NCBI RefSeq assembly: GCF_023161965.1
Contig: NZ_JALNTY010000001.1
Coordinates: forward strand, 850,501-914,500
Length of the DNA: 64,000 bases
Origin: Anaerosoma tenue
Lineage (GTDB): Bacteria > Actinomycetota > Coriobacteriia > Anaerosomatales > Anaerosomataceae
Reading direction: 5' to 3'
Each line of letters starts with the position of its first letter. The first letter of the stretch is position 1. A model generated the notes under the pieces. That model did no database searches and was not told the DNA's origin. It saw nothing but the letters and a program-made list of their open reading frames with translations. Positions 29,478 to 39,200 of the stretch are shown here, piece by piece. Both the position numbers and the translations under genes were made by a program.

Positions 29478-31055
29478 TTAGAACTCCAGATGCTCGCTGG
29501 TGAGATGGACCGCCTCGATCACGAGCCCGCCAGCGGGCGGGTCGTCGGTGACGAGCCACCCCGGCGCCGTCCACTCCACGAACCTGCCCACTACCGGATC
29601 TTTGTGGCCGGGCAAGGGCTCCTCGATCAGGAAGGTCGCGAAACCCACGATGCGCACCGGCTTGCGGCCCAGCACGTCCTGCATCCGCTCCACGACAGGG
29701 ACGATCATCACCTGTTTCGTGTTCGGCCGATCCGCCGCCTCCCACTCCGCGAGGGTGAGCATGTCCACCCCGGCGAGCCGGTCCGCGATACCCTTGCTCG
29801 TCTTCTGAGCCATGTCACCGGGCTCGACGTCGACCATGTCGTTGATGTGCACCGCGAACTCGATGTCCCCGACGATGCAGTCGCCGTAGGCATCGGCGCC
29901 AGGCCCGAACGGTGGAAGCGGCGTGTCCGGATACCCGCAATCCGAGTGATCCAGCGTGCCGAACGCAAGGGCCCCGAAGCTGCCCGGCGTGATCGACTCA
30001 CCGCCCTCGACCTTGAGCTCGTACTGCACGTTGTACTCGAAATCGAGCGTCTTCACGCTTACGGCCACGCTCTCACCCGGGCGGACCGCAGCGGGATGCG
30101 CCTGGACGTCTTCAAAGATGTAGCTCGACGGCCGCAGCAGCAGCGTGCATGCTGCGGTCTCACCCTTCTTGCCACCGAGCTGGACCGTGAGATCCTGGTG
30201 CTCGGCGGGGTGGAGCTTGGCCGGATAGGCCACGGGCACGTTGGCTTCATACGCACCCGAGAGCTGCAAGACCAACTGCACGGAAGCCGCGCCCGCCTGC
30301 GCCGTGAGGGTCTCCCCGGGCTCGAGCGGCTCGCTGAGACGAACAGTCACACGCACCGACGGATCACCCTCGGTGAGCGTGGTGCTGTCCACATCCATCG
30401 CGATGATCCGGCCCGCCGGGTCGAGGGCGCCGACGGTCACGATCGCCGGGAACTCCTCGGTGAAGCCCTGGGCGTTGGTCGCGCGCAGGTCGAGCGGGCC
30501 GGGGCTGACCGATGAGAAGGTCCTGGTCCAGTAGCCGTCAGCACCCTCTGAGAACTCCAACCACGGACCACCGCCGATGCTCCCGGTGAGCTCGCCGATC
30601 CGGAGGATGGTGAGCCCGAACGGCACCGGCGACTTGGCGCCTGCCAGGAATCCCACCTTGGCGACCGACTGCGCCCGAATGAGCGTCGTCCCCCGGTTGA
30701 GGATGAAGTGGGACAGGAACACGGGTGCGTCAGTCTCACACGTCACTTTCACGTAGTCGGCGCCGATCTCGGTCTCGGCGACTCGTGAGACCGGCGACGC
30801 ATCGAGCGGGGTGGTGAAGTTGCCGTCAGCGAACGAGCTCACCGCCTGCTCGATCGCGACCGTTCCCGCCGCCTCCGAAAGCTCCCGGCATCCGGCGAGC
30901 GCCGCCGCGTCGGCCGCCGACTGCAGCTGGCGCTTGGCCGTGTACCAGAACCCAACGTCCACAGCGAGAGCCGCGAACGCCACGATGACGAGGAGCACGA
31001 TGGCGAAGGTCACCGCCACAGCGCCCGAATCGTCTGAGAACCACCGCCTGGACAT
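29478..31055 (-). CDS. TadG-like pilus protein with a large ectodomain
   Basis: The 525-residue protein begins with a pilin-like segment (DDSGAVAVTFAIVLLVIVAFAALAV, about residues 7-33) of the TadG type. YTAKRQLQSAADAAALAG follows, the standard TadG-related motif. The remaining ~450 residues are extracytoplasmic and rich in beta-strand-type sequence with scattered cysteines, and I recognise no family in them. TadG/TadE/TadF minor pilins prime Flp pilus assembly. ATG 31055 was selected because it sits 5 bases after the tadE stop with GGAG upstream. Confidence 0.75.
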   Translation of the reverse strand: MSRRWFSDDSGAVAVTFAIVLLVIVAFAALAVDVGFWYTAKRQLQSAADAAALAGCRELSEAAGTVAIEQAVSSFADGNFTTPLDASPVSRVAETEIGADYVKVTCETDAPVFLSHFILNRGTTLIRAQSVAKVGFLAGAKSPVPFGLTILRIGELTGSIGGGPWLEFSEGADGYWTRTFSSVSPGPLDLRATNAQGFTEEFPAIVTVGALDPAGRIIAMDVDSTTLTEGDPSVRVTVRLSEPLEPGETLTAQAGAASVQLVLQLSGAYEANVPVAYPAKLHPAEHQDLTVQLGGKKGETAACTLLLRPSSYIFEDVQAHPAAVRPGESVAVSVKTLDFEYNVQYELKVEGGESITPGSFGALAFGTLDHSDCGYPDTPLPPFGPGADAYGDCIVGDIEFAVHINDMVDVEPGDMAQKTSKGIADRLAGVDMLTLAEWEAADRPNTKQVMIVPVVERMQDVLGRKPVRIVGFATFLIEEPLPGHKDPVVGRFVEWTAPGWLVTDDPPAGGLVIEAVHLTSEHLEF

Positions 31056-31060
31056 CGTTC

Positions 31061-31444
31061 TCACTCCAGTCTCTGAACGGCTGCGCTGCTGATCGAAGCA
31101 GGCAGCACCACGTCCGGGATAGGCACGAGCTGGGTCCGGACGTACGTGATACGAACGCGAACGGAATCGCTCGCGGGATTGTCGATGGCAAGAGTGACGC
31201 GTGCGGGATCCAGGCCGGGGGCCGCGCCGATCGCGTGCGCCTCCACCGTTTCCGCTGTGGCGCCGAGCGCCGCCCACCGCACGCCCTCGCGGGCGGCATG
31301 GGCGACTGAGACGTATTCGAAGAACGTGTAGCCGAACTGGATCACCGCGAAGATCAGCGTGAAGAGGAGCAGCGCGACGAGCGCGAACTCGACGGCGGCT
31401 GCACCGTCGTCATGGTGACGCGTACGTCCTTCTGCGCTGCCCAT
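31061..31444 (-). CDS. tadE: Minor pilin TadE
   Basis: The 127-residue protein has an acidic/polar start, the TadE prepilin-like segment DDGAAAVEFALVALLLFTLIFAVIQFG (about residues 12-38) and the C-terminal AREGVRWAALG that many TadE-like proteins share. TadE is a pseudopilin needed for Flp pilus biogenesis. ATG 31444 follows GGGGGGA at the right distance; the longer frame to 31525 would run through the hairpin at 31478-31523. Confidence 0.85.
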   Translation of the reverse strand: MGSAEGRTRHHDDGAAAVEFALVALLLFTLIFAVIQFGYTFFEYVSVAHAAREGVRWAALGATAETVEAHAIGAAPGLDPARVTLAIDNPASDSVRVRITYVRTQLVPIPDVVLPASISSAAVQRLE

Positions 31445-31477
31445 GGTCCCCCCAAGGACCTCGTCGGCCTCATGACC

Positions 31478-31523
31478 GGGGCCCAGTCGTAGCCGGATGC
31501 ACCGATAGCGACGACTGGGCCCC
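31478..31523 (-). terminator. Hairpin between flp and tadE
   Basis: A perfect 13-base inverted repeat (GGGGCCCAGTCGT at 31478-31490 and its complement at 31511-31523) with a 20-base loop lies after the flp stop codon. There is no T-run after it, so it may act as a partial terminator or an RNA-stabilising end. Either would let flp be made in excess over the downstream tad genes. Confidence 0.5.
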
Positions 31524-31563
31524 ACTCAACACGCGCCAGCGCCCGAAGGCGCAGGCACTGTCA

Positions 31564-31749
31564 TCAGGTGCTGATCGCGAGCTCCTCTGCAATGAAGTCG
31601 AAGATCGCGTCCAGGTTCGTCCCTACGAGCGCTACCGCAGCAATAATCACCACGGCGATCAGCGCGACCATCAGGCCGTACTCGACTGCCGTCGCGCCCT
31701 CGTCGCGCTCAAAGAAGTTCCGCGTCCGGACATACAGCTTGGTCAACAT
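31564..31749 (-). CDS. flp: Flp-type major pilin
   Basis: The 61-residue prepilin has a short basic leader, the cleavage site DEG/ATAVEYGL (Flp motif: G, then E+5 and Y) and a hydrophobic helix of ~22 residues (LMVALIAVVIIAAVALVG), ending in a short acidic tail. It is the structural subunit of the Tad pilus and the first gene of the operon. ATG 31749 is preferred to the GTG at 31758 because the GGAGG ribosome site overlaps that GTG. No prepilin peptidase (TadV/CpaA) gene is in the window. Confidence 0.92.
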   Translation of the reverse strand: MLTKLYVRTRNFFERDEGATAVEYGLMVALIAVVIIAAVALVGTNLDAIFDFIAEELAIST

Positions 31750-31893
31750 GCGAAACACCTCCCCCCGCTCCCGCGAGTCTGTCAGACACCTCCGACGGCT
31801 CCGATCGGGAGCCGGCGGAGCGCCGCGCTTCCCAGAAGACCGTCCATCTACTAGAGAGTGTCCCCCGTCACAGAGTGCTGACTAGCCGCTTAT

Positions 31894-31925
31894 GGTATGA
31901 GCAAAGGATGAGATCGGCTCATACC
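31894..31925. repeat. 9-base inverted repeat upstream of flp
   Basis: GGTATGAGC (31894-31902) and GCTCATACC (31917-31925) form a perfect inverted repeat with a 14-base loop, in the 204-base gap between the response regulator stop and flp. It could be a terminator for the regulator gene or an operator for the pilus promoter. No T-run follows on either strand, which favours a binding site slightly. Nothing else is evident in 31750-31953. Confidence 0.4.
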
Positions 31926-31953
31926 GATGGGGGATGCCGAGGCTGCGAACGGC

Positions 31954-32622
31954 CTACCCGGCGTCACCGTCCGGTGACGCGACCAGCCCTGCCCGCACCG
32001 CGACGAGCGCCGCCTGGGTGCGATCGGGGGTCCCCATCTTGCGGAGGATGTGGCTCACGTGCGTCTTGACCGTGGCCTCGCTGATCCACAGGGCATGCGC
32101 GATCTGCTTGTTGCCCATCCCCTCGGCCATGAGTTGCAGCACCTCGAGCTCGCGGTCCGAGAAGCGCGACCGCAACTCCTCGTCAGGGTCGGGACCCCGA
32201 TCGGGCTGCCCCGCGATCACCCGGGCGGCGATCTTGGAATCGAACACGGCCTGTCCCTCGGCCATAGCACGCACCGCCTGGACCACCAGCTCCGGGCGTG
32301 TGTCCTTGAGGATGTAACCCCCGGCGCCCGCAGCGAGCACCCCGAAGACCTCGTCGTCGTCACCGAAGCTGGTGAGCACCAGCACCGACACGTCCGGCTC
32401 GCGCTCCTTGATGAGTCTGCACGCTTCGATCCCGCCGATGCCCGGCATCCTGAGATCGAGCAACACCAGGTCCACCTGCTCGGACCCCACGGCGGCCACA
32501 GCGCCCTCACCGTCCGGCGACTCCCCCACGACCTCGATGTCCGACTCGTCCTCAAGCAGCATGCGCAGCGCATACCGCACCAGTTCGTGATCATCGGCGA
32601 TGAAGACACGGATCGGATCCAT
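31954..32622 (-). CDS. NarL/LuxR-type response regulator
   Basis: This 222-residue protein has a receiver domain with DD at 10-11, phospho-acceptor D56 in LLDLRMPG and K in ILKDTRP. A LuxR-type helix-turn-helix follows (about 155-215: LSDREL-like FSDRELEVLQLMAEGMGNKQIA and ATVKTHVSHI). ATG 32622 overlaps the kinase stop (TGATG) with GGAGGAG upstream. It is the partner of the kinase at 32622-33824. Its position just before the flp gene makes the pilus operon a possible target, which is inference only. Confidence 0.92.
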   Translation of the reverse strand: MDPIRVFIADDHELVRYALRMLLEDESDIEVVGESPDGEGAVAAVGSEQVDLVLLDLRMPGIGGIEACRLIKEREPDVSVLVLTSFGDDDEVFGVLAAGAGGYILKDTRPELVVQAVRAMAEGQAVFDSKIAARVIAGQPDRGPDPDEELRSRFSDRELEVLQLMAEGMGNKQIAHALWISEATVKTHVSHILRKMGTPDRTQAALVAVRAGLVASPDGDAG

Positions 32623-33824
32623 CACTCCTCCTTCAGAGGAAGCACCGCACGGACCACCGTGCCCGTACCGGGCTCGCTCGAGACCTCCAGCCACCCGCCT
32701 TCGGCGGCCATCCGCTCCCGCATGTTGCGCAGCCCTGTGCCGGTCCCCTCGAGCCGGGGCTCCGTCCCCCCGTGCACGATCCCGTTGCCGTCGTCGCTGA
32801 CAGTGAGCGCCACCACGCCCGGCGCGTAGACGATCCGCACCGCGATCCGTCCGCCACCCGAATGCCGCACCGCGTTGCTCACGGCCTCCTTGCCCACCCG
32901 GTACAGACACGCCTCGTGCGACGGCCTCAGACCGCATGCCTGCCCCTCCACCTCCACGACTCCCCGCACGCCGCTCCCGCGGGTGGCTTCGCTGACCCAG
33001 TTGCGCACCGAGTCCACCAATCCCATCTCCTGGAGCTTCACGGGCCGGAGATCGTAGATGAGGCGACGCAGGTCGCTCGCGCTCGCGCTGAGCTGCCCCT
33101 CCAGGTCCTCCAGGGTCTGTCTGGCCTGCGCGGGATCCTTCATCACCTGCTTCTTGGCGAGTTCGAGTCCGAGCGAGACCGAGAACAGCGACTGGGAGAT
33201 GCCGTCGTGCATCTCGCGTGCGATGCGTTCACGCTCGCCGGCCAGCATCGCGTAGCGTCCCTCCTCCGCCAGACGCGCGTTCGCTATGGATACGGCAGCG
33301 AACGCGCCGAGGATGGAGAGGAACGCCGAGTGCTCGGGCAGCAGCGAGTGGTCGAGAGCGTTGATCGCGATGAGGATGCCGAGGGGCTCGCTGTGCACGC
33401 GCACGGGTACGGCGAGCAGCCACGCCCCCCGCTCACGGTCCACCTCGAACGTCGGGTGGCCCTCGCTGAAGACCTCCTCGGCGATCTCCGTGAGATGCTG
33501 CCCCCACCACGCCTGGACGTGCGTGTCGCGAGCGCCACGGACCACCAGCGTGGCCTCGTCCATCACCGGGCCGTCGGCGTACTCGTCCACGAGGCAGATG
33601 GCCACCTTCTCGGTGCTCGTGAAGGACTTGGCCGCATCCACGATCACCGTCATCACGTCACGGACGGTACGCGCCGAGGAGATGGATTCAGACGTCGAGG
33701 TCAGCGCATCGACCAACGCCTGCTGCGCTACGGGGGTCCTGGGCAGCAGGTCACGCTCCCGCGCCCGGATGCGGTTCGGCCAGATCCTGTGGATGGTCCC
33801 GCGCAGATGCCCCTGCTCCGCCAC
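32622..33824 (-). CDS. Cytosolic GAF-domain histidine kinase (HisKA_3 type)
   Basis: The 400-residue kinase has a GAF-like sensor domain (about residues 40-185), a HisKA_3 dimerisation/phosphotransfer domain with the histidine in REMHDGISQS (near 204), and a C-terminal ATPase domain (NAVRHS, DDGNGI, GTGLRNMRERM). There is no membrane helix, so the signal is intracellular, for instance redox or a small ligand. I see no heme- or cluster-binding cysteine motif in the GAF domain. It is cotranscribed with the following NarL-type regulator. Confidence 0.88.
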   Translation of the reverse strand: MAEQGHLRGTIHRIWPNRIRARERDLLPRTPVAQQALVDALTSTSESISSARTVRDVMTVIVDAAKSFTSTEKVAICLVDEYADGPVMDEATLVVRGARDTHVQAWWGQHLTEIAEEVFSEGHPTFEVDRERGAWLLAVPVRVHSEPLGILIAINALDHSLLPEHSAFLSILGAFAAVSIANARLAEEGRYAMLAGERERIAREMHDGISQSLFSVSLGLELAKKQVMKDPAQARQTLEDLEGQLSASASDLRRLIYDLRPVKLQEMGLVDSVRNWVSEATRGSGVRGVVEVEGQACGLRPSHEACLYRVGKEAVSNAVRHSGGGRIAVRIVYAPGVVALTVSDDGNGIVHGGTEPRLEGTGTGLRNMRERMAAEGGWLEVSSEPGTGTVVRAVLPLKEE

Positions 33825-33899
33825 GCTTTCACGGCCCCTCTCCGCGCCGTCTGTATGTTGGTACCCAAACGCGCGGAAGGGCTTCGTGATGGCGGTGGC

Positions 33900-34811
33900 C
33901 TAGCTGCCGACGCCCATCCTCTCCGCCAGCCATGCGGCCGTCGCTCGGACACCGTCCATACCCGGCGTGTCCGGGAAGGCGAACTCCTCACCGCGAGCGA
34001 GCCGCTCGGGCAACGCCGCCAACTCGGCATCGAACGGGACCTCGGCCACGAGGTCGAGTCCCTCGGCGGCCATCCGCTCACGTATCCGGCGAGCGCCTGA
34101 AGCCGAGAGATCCGCCTTGTTGAGCACGACGGCCACGGGCAGATCGAACCGCCGAGCAAGCGTCACGAGCCTCATGAGGTCGTGTTCCCCGGAGAGGGTC
34201 GGCTCTGTGACGGCTACCACCAGGTCCGTGCCGGTGAGCGCGGCGATAGCAGGACACCCCACGCCGGGAGGGCCGTCGATCCACATCCGGTCGATACCGT
34301 GCTCCACGCCGATCGCGTCGGCGCGTGTGCGCACCTCGGTGACCAGCTTGCCCGAGAGATCCTCGCCCGCAACGAGCTGGCCGAACGCCATCGGGCCGAT
34401 GACCGTCTCGGCCGTGTGGACCTCACCCGCACGCGACTGCTCCATCGTGATGGCGTCGTGCGGGCACGCCGGCACGCACGCCCCGCATCCCTCACAGGCC
34501 CACGGGTCGATCACAAACGCGCGCGTGCGCCAGAAGTCTTCATCAGCAGCGATCGCCTCGAACCGGCAGACCGGCTGGCAGGCGCCGCATCCCCGGCAGG
34601 CATCCGCATCGATCACGGCCTTCGAGCCGCCTGCGAACGGCTCGCTGCCGGTCACGGTGGCCCGGAGCGCGATCGGCAGGTTGGCCGCCTCCACGTCGCA
34701 GTCGGCCAGCACCAGCGGCCCGTCTTCCGCGGCAAGACGGGCGGTGATCGCCGTGAACGTGGTCTTGCCGGTGCCTCCCTTGCCCGACGCGAACACCACT
34801 CGCCGCATCAC
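33900..34811 (-). CDS. MinD-superfamily ATPase with inserted 2x[4Fe-4S] ferredoxin domain (second of two)
   Basis: The 303-residue protein starts with a deviant Walker A motif (SGKGGTGKTT, residues ~9-18). About residues 66-125 form a ferredoxin insert with CRGCGACQPVC and CEGCGACVPAC, enough cysteines for two [4Fe-4S] clusters. The ATPase domain then resumes (WIDGPPGVGCPAI, NKADL). Such MinD/Mrp-type fusions (COG1149) are widespread in anaerobes and their role is not established; Fe-S or metallocofactor handling is the usual guess. It overlaps the first copy by 4 bases. Confidence 0.85.
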   Translation of the reverse strand: MMRRVVFASGKGGTGKTTFTAITARLAAEDGPLVLADCDVEAANLPIALRATVTGSEPFAGGSKAVIDADACRGCGACQPVCRFEAIAADEDFWRTRAFVIDPWACEGCGACVPACPHDAITMEQSRAGEVHTAETVIGPMAFGQLVAGEDLSGKLVTEVRTRADAIGVEHGIDRMWIDGPPGVGCPAIAALTGTDLVVAVTEPTLSGEHDLMRLVTLARRFDLPVAVVLNKADLSASGARRIRERMAAEGLDLVAEVPFDAELAALPERLARGEEFAFPDTPGMDGVRATAAWLAERMGVGS

Positions 34812-35722
34812 GCCTCCTCCTCCGCGAGCTCGCGAACGGCGCTCAGCAGCCCGCCGAACCAGGCGGCTCCGTCCGGATGCTCGTCGATCACCAATCCACC
34901 GTCCGCGTACACCTCGGCGACACGCCGGTCGAACGGTATCCGCGCAAGGATGGGGATGCTCTCTCCGGCGCAGTAGGCCGCCACGTCGGCCGAGCCGGCC
35001 CCGTCCCGGTTGATCACAACGCCGAGCGGGATACCCATGTCCCGGCCGAGGGCGACCGCGAGCTCAAGGTCATGCATGCCGAACGGCGTGGGCTCGGTCA
35101 CCAGCACCAGCACGTCGGCATCGCGCACACCGGCCACGGCCGAACACGCCACCCCCGGCGACGCGTCGAGTATGGTGACCGCCCGGTTGAAGACCGCGGC
35201 CCGCTTCCGTGCGGCCCTGATGACCGTGGGCGCCTTCACCTCACCGATGTCCAGCCTGGCGGTCACCACGTCCACGCCTGTCGGCGCCGTCAGCGCACCG
35301 CCCACGGACCCCCACTCCACCTCGCCCACCCTGGCGGGCCGTTCGCTCAGAGCACCAGGACGGCACACGCGAACGCACGCGCCGCAGTTGTGGCACAACT
35401 CGGGGAAGACGATGACCTTGCTGCCGAGAATGCGTATGGCGCCGTACGCGCATGTGCGACGACACGCGCCGCAGAGCGTGCACGCGCTCTCGTCCACCAC
35501 CGGGAGCGGCACTTCCACGGGACTCGCCTGTGGCGCGTCAGGCGCCAGGAACAGCGCGTCGTTGGGTGCGTCCGCATCGCAGTCAACGAGCGCCACAGGC
35601 GAGCCCGATCGGGCCGCGGCTACCGCGAGGTTGGTGGCCACGAGCGTCTTGCCCGTGCCCCCCTTGCCCGACGCGATCGCTACGGTGATCCGCCCCACAT
35701 GCGGTGCCGAGTGTGCGGTCAT
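34808..35722 (-). CDS. MinD-superfamily ATPase with inserted 2x[4Fe-4S] ferredoxin domain (first of two)
   Basis: This paralogue (304 residues) of the next gene has the same order: Walker A SGKGGTGKT (about residues 18-26), DCDADAPN, a ferredoxin insert (about 78-130) with CTLCGACRRTC and CHNCGACVRVC, then DASPGVACSAV and NRDGAG. The two are clearly related but divergent, so they may form a heterodimer, as this ATPase class dimerises around ATP. It starts 1 base after the NifX-like stop. Confidence 0.85.
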   Translation of the reverse strand: MTAHSAPHVGRITVAIASGKGGTGKTLVATNLAVAAARSGSPVALVDCDADAPNDALFLAPDAPQASPVEVPLPVVDESACTLCGACRRTCAYGAIRILGSKVIVFPELCHNCGACVRVCRPGALSERPARVGEVEWGSVGGALTAPTGVDVVTARLDIGEVKAPTVIRAARKRAAVFNRAVTILDASPGVACSAVAGVRDADVLVLVTEPTPFGMHDLELAVALGRDMGIPLGVVINRDGAGSADVAAYCAGESIPILARIPFDRRVAEVYADGGLVIDEHPDGAAWFGGLLSAVRELAEEEA

Positions 35723-35723
35723 G

Positions 35724-36107
35724 CTAGTGCCCGCCGCACACGAACGAAGGGTCGATCACGTCCACCTCGCCGGTGGCGACCTTCTCCGCAACGGCCCCGA
35801 CCTGCGGGATGGTGGTGTCGAAGTACACGGTGATGCCCACGTCGTTGAAGCCCGCGAGCGGCCTGCCGCCGATACCGCCCACCACGAGCGCGTTCACACC
35901 CTCGCCCTTGAGCAGGTTCACCGGGCGGAGACAGCCGCCCTCCATGTGCGGCGGGTTGTCCACCACCCTCGTGGCCACGATCGAGCCGCCCTCGATCTCC
36001 ACGATCGTGAAGCAGTCGCAGCGGCCGAAATGGCCCGACCGCTCACCCTCGAGACCGCCCGCGCCGTTGGTGGGCACCGCCAGTACGATCCGTCCGTTGT
36101 CGCTCAC
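35724..36107 (-). CDS. NifX/NifB-type dinitrogenase-cofactor-like protein with cysteines
   Basis: The 127-residue protein matches the NifX/NafY-like fold used to carry FeMo-cofactor precursors: HFGRCDCF near residue 26, a central VVDNPPHMEGGC and VGGIGGRP. It ends in FVCGGH. The clustered Cys and His residues could bind a metal or Fe-S cluster. No nitrogenase genes are present in the window, so a role in another Fe-S or metal cofactor is likely. It is encoded between the other NifX-like gene and the paired ATPases. Confidence 0.8.
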   Translation of the reverse strand: MSDNGRIVLAVPTNGAGGLEGERSGHFGRCDCFTIVEIEGGSIVATRVVDNPPHMEGGCLRPVNLLKGEGVNALVVGGIGGRPLAGFNDVGITVYFDTTIPQVGAVAEKVATGEVDVIDPSFVCGGH

Positions 36108-36132
36108 GTGTGTGTCCCTTCGTCGGCCGGCG

Positions 36133-36492
36133 TCAGCCGGCGTGCGCTTCCCCTGCCTCGGTCAACTCCCGCAGCTCTCCTGCTTCCAGCGCCGTGAGAG
36201 CGTCCTTGACGGTCTTGCCGCTACCCTCGTAGCCCGGGATGCCCGCCGCCTTGAGGGCGTTGAACGCGTTCGGGCCGAGGTGACCGGTCACGACCGCCTC
36301 GACCTGATGATCAGACATCAACTCGGCCGCACCGATGCCCGCACCGCCCGTGGCGCCCTTGTTCACCGCGTTGTCCACCACCTCGATGCCGTCGCTGCCG
36401 GTGTCGGCGATGATGAAGTACTGTGCGCGCCCGAAACGCTGGTCCACCATGGCGTCGAGAGTGGATCCGAGAGCCGAGACCGCTACCTTCAT
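36133..36492 (-). CDS. NifX-like protein without cysteines
   Basis: The 119-residue NifX-type domain protein (MKVAVSALGSTLDAMVDQRFGRAQYFII, ADTGSDGIEVVDN, EAVVTGHLGPNAF) lacks cysteine. It is the upstream neighbour and presumed paralogue of the cysteine-bearing protein at 35724. ATG 36492 was chosen because it starts right at the conserved MKVAV strand. Together they may bind the two faces of one cofactor, or one may be regulatory. Confidence 0.8.
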   Translation of the reverse strand: MKVAVSALGSTLDAMVDQRFGRAQYFIIADTGSDGIEVVDNAVNKGATGGAGIGAAELMSDHQVEAVVTGHLGPNAFNALKAAGIPGYEGSGKTVKDALTALEAGELRELTEAGEAHAG

Positions 36493-36517
36493 GACAACCT
36501 CCCTGTCCGTGACCCGG

Positions 36518-36991
36518 CTACGCCGGGGATGAAGCGGAGCGAGCGACATCGATCAGCACGTCGAGTGCGTGCCGCCGCTCCTCCAGATGACCGATCCAAT
36601 GCTCGAGCAGCAGGCGCCCGTCTTCCGTGATGCTGTACGAGCGGCGCTGGGGGCCCGAGTCGCCCTCTTCCCATCGCGACACCACGAACCCGTCACTCTC
36701 CAGACGGCGAAGGATGCGGTAGAGGCCGCCGATATCGGGCACGACCTCGCCGTCCGTCATCTCCTCGACCGCGTGCGCGAGATCGTAGCCGTGTCCCTCC
36801 GATCGCACTAGGGCTGCGAGCAGCGCGGGTTCCACGAAGGCGCCCCGCCCGCCGGCCGCGCCGCGACGTGTGCCATCAACCGACTCGCAACACCTGCGGC
36901 GCCTGCAGCCGTCGTCCGTGGCCGCCGCGTCTCCAGGCGCTTGCGTCGCGGGTGCGTCTTGCTGTCGTCCGGTCAGATCGCCGGGGCACAT
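36518..36991 (-). CDS. PadR-family regulator with cysteine-containing N-terminal extension
   Basis: Residues ~50-157 are a PadR winged helix (EPALLAALVRSEGHGYDLA, GGLYRILRRLESDGFVVSRWE, RSYSITEDGRLLLEHW). PadR proteins are usually ~110 residues and dimeric. This one carries an extra ~45-residue start with Cys2 and a CxxxxCC cluster (residues ~29-35). That makes sensing of a metal, Fe-S cluster or redox state plausible. ATG 36991 follows GGAAGGA. It heads the NifX/MinD-ferredoxin operon, and its promoter carries a palindrome (37019-37037). Confidence 0.85.
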   Translation of the reverse strand: MCPGDLTGRQQDAPATQAPGDAAATDDGCRRRRCCESVDGTRRGAAGGRGAFVEPALLAALVRSEGHGYDLAHAVEEMTDGEVVPDIGGLYRILRRLESDGFVVSRWEEGDSGPQRRSYSITEDGRLLLEHWIGHLEERRHALDVLIDVARSASSPA

Positions 36992-37018
36992 GATCGTCCT
37001 TCCGTGGACTCGAACTGC

Positions 37019-37051
37019 TATATGTATAAGACATATATCTGACGGGGTCAA
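37019..37051 (-). promoter_or_regulatory. padR operon promoter with overlapping PadR-type operator
   Basis: On the minus strand TTGACC (37051-37046) and TATACA (37028-37023) are separated by 17 bases. A perfect inverted repeat TATATGT-ATAAG-ACATATA (37019-37037) covers the -10 and part of the spacer, an AT-rich island in GC-rich DNA. It contains the ATGT...ACAT half-sites typical of PadR operators, with a shorter 5-base centre than the classic 8. Autorepression by the adjacent PadR is inferred. Confidence 0.65.
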
Positions 37052-37096
37052 TCGAATCGCTGTGCACCGTCGGGTGAAGTGCCCGGAGCAACGAGC

Positions 37097-37123
37097 GAGG
37101 CGCCGCCCATCGGACGACGCCTC
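37097..37123 (-). terminator. Possible terminator after ftsH
   Basis: GAGGCG (37097-37102) pairs with CGCCTC (37118-37123), with further GC pairing inside, 45 bases after the ftsH stop. No T-run follows on the minus strand, so termination strength is uncertain. Confidence 0.35.
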
Positions 37124-37167
37124 GTCTGATCACATCCTGTGGCGCCCGTCACGCACGCCAGCGCGCG

Positions 37168-39177
<2,010 letters not shown>

Positions 39178-39200
39178 GCGTAACGACTCCTTGTCCGCCG

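Noticed and set aside
27999-30515. 838-codon plus-strand ORF opposite the Tad genes
   Set aside because: It is antisense to four well-supported Tad genes, Arg/His-rich and without a recognisable domain: a GC-content artefact.
35724-36492. Nitrogenase cofactor genes (nifX/nafY) in a nitrogen-fixation cluster
   Set aside because: No nifHDK or nifB/E/N genes are in the window; the fold is widely used outside nitrogen fixation.
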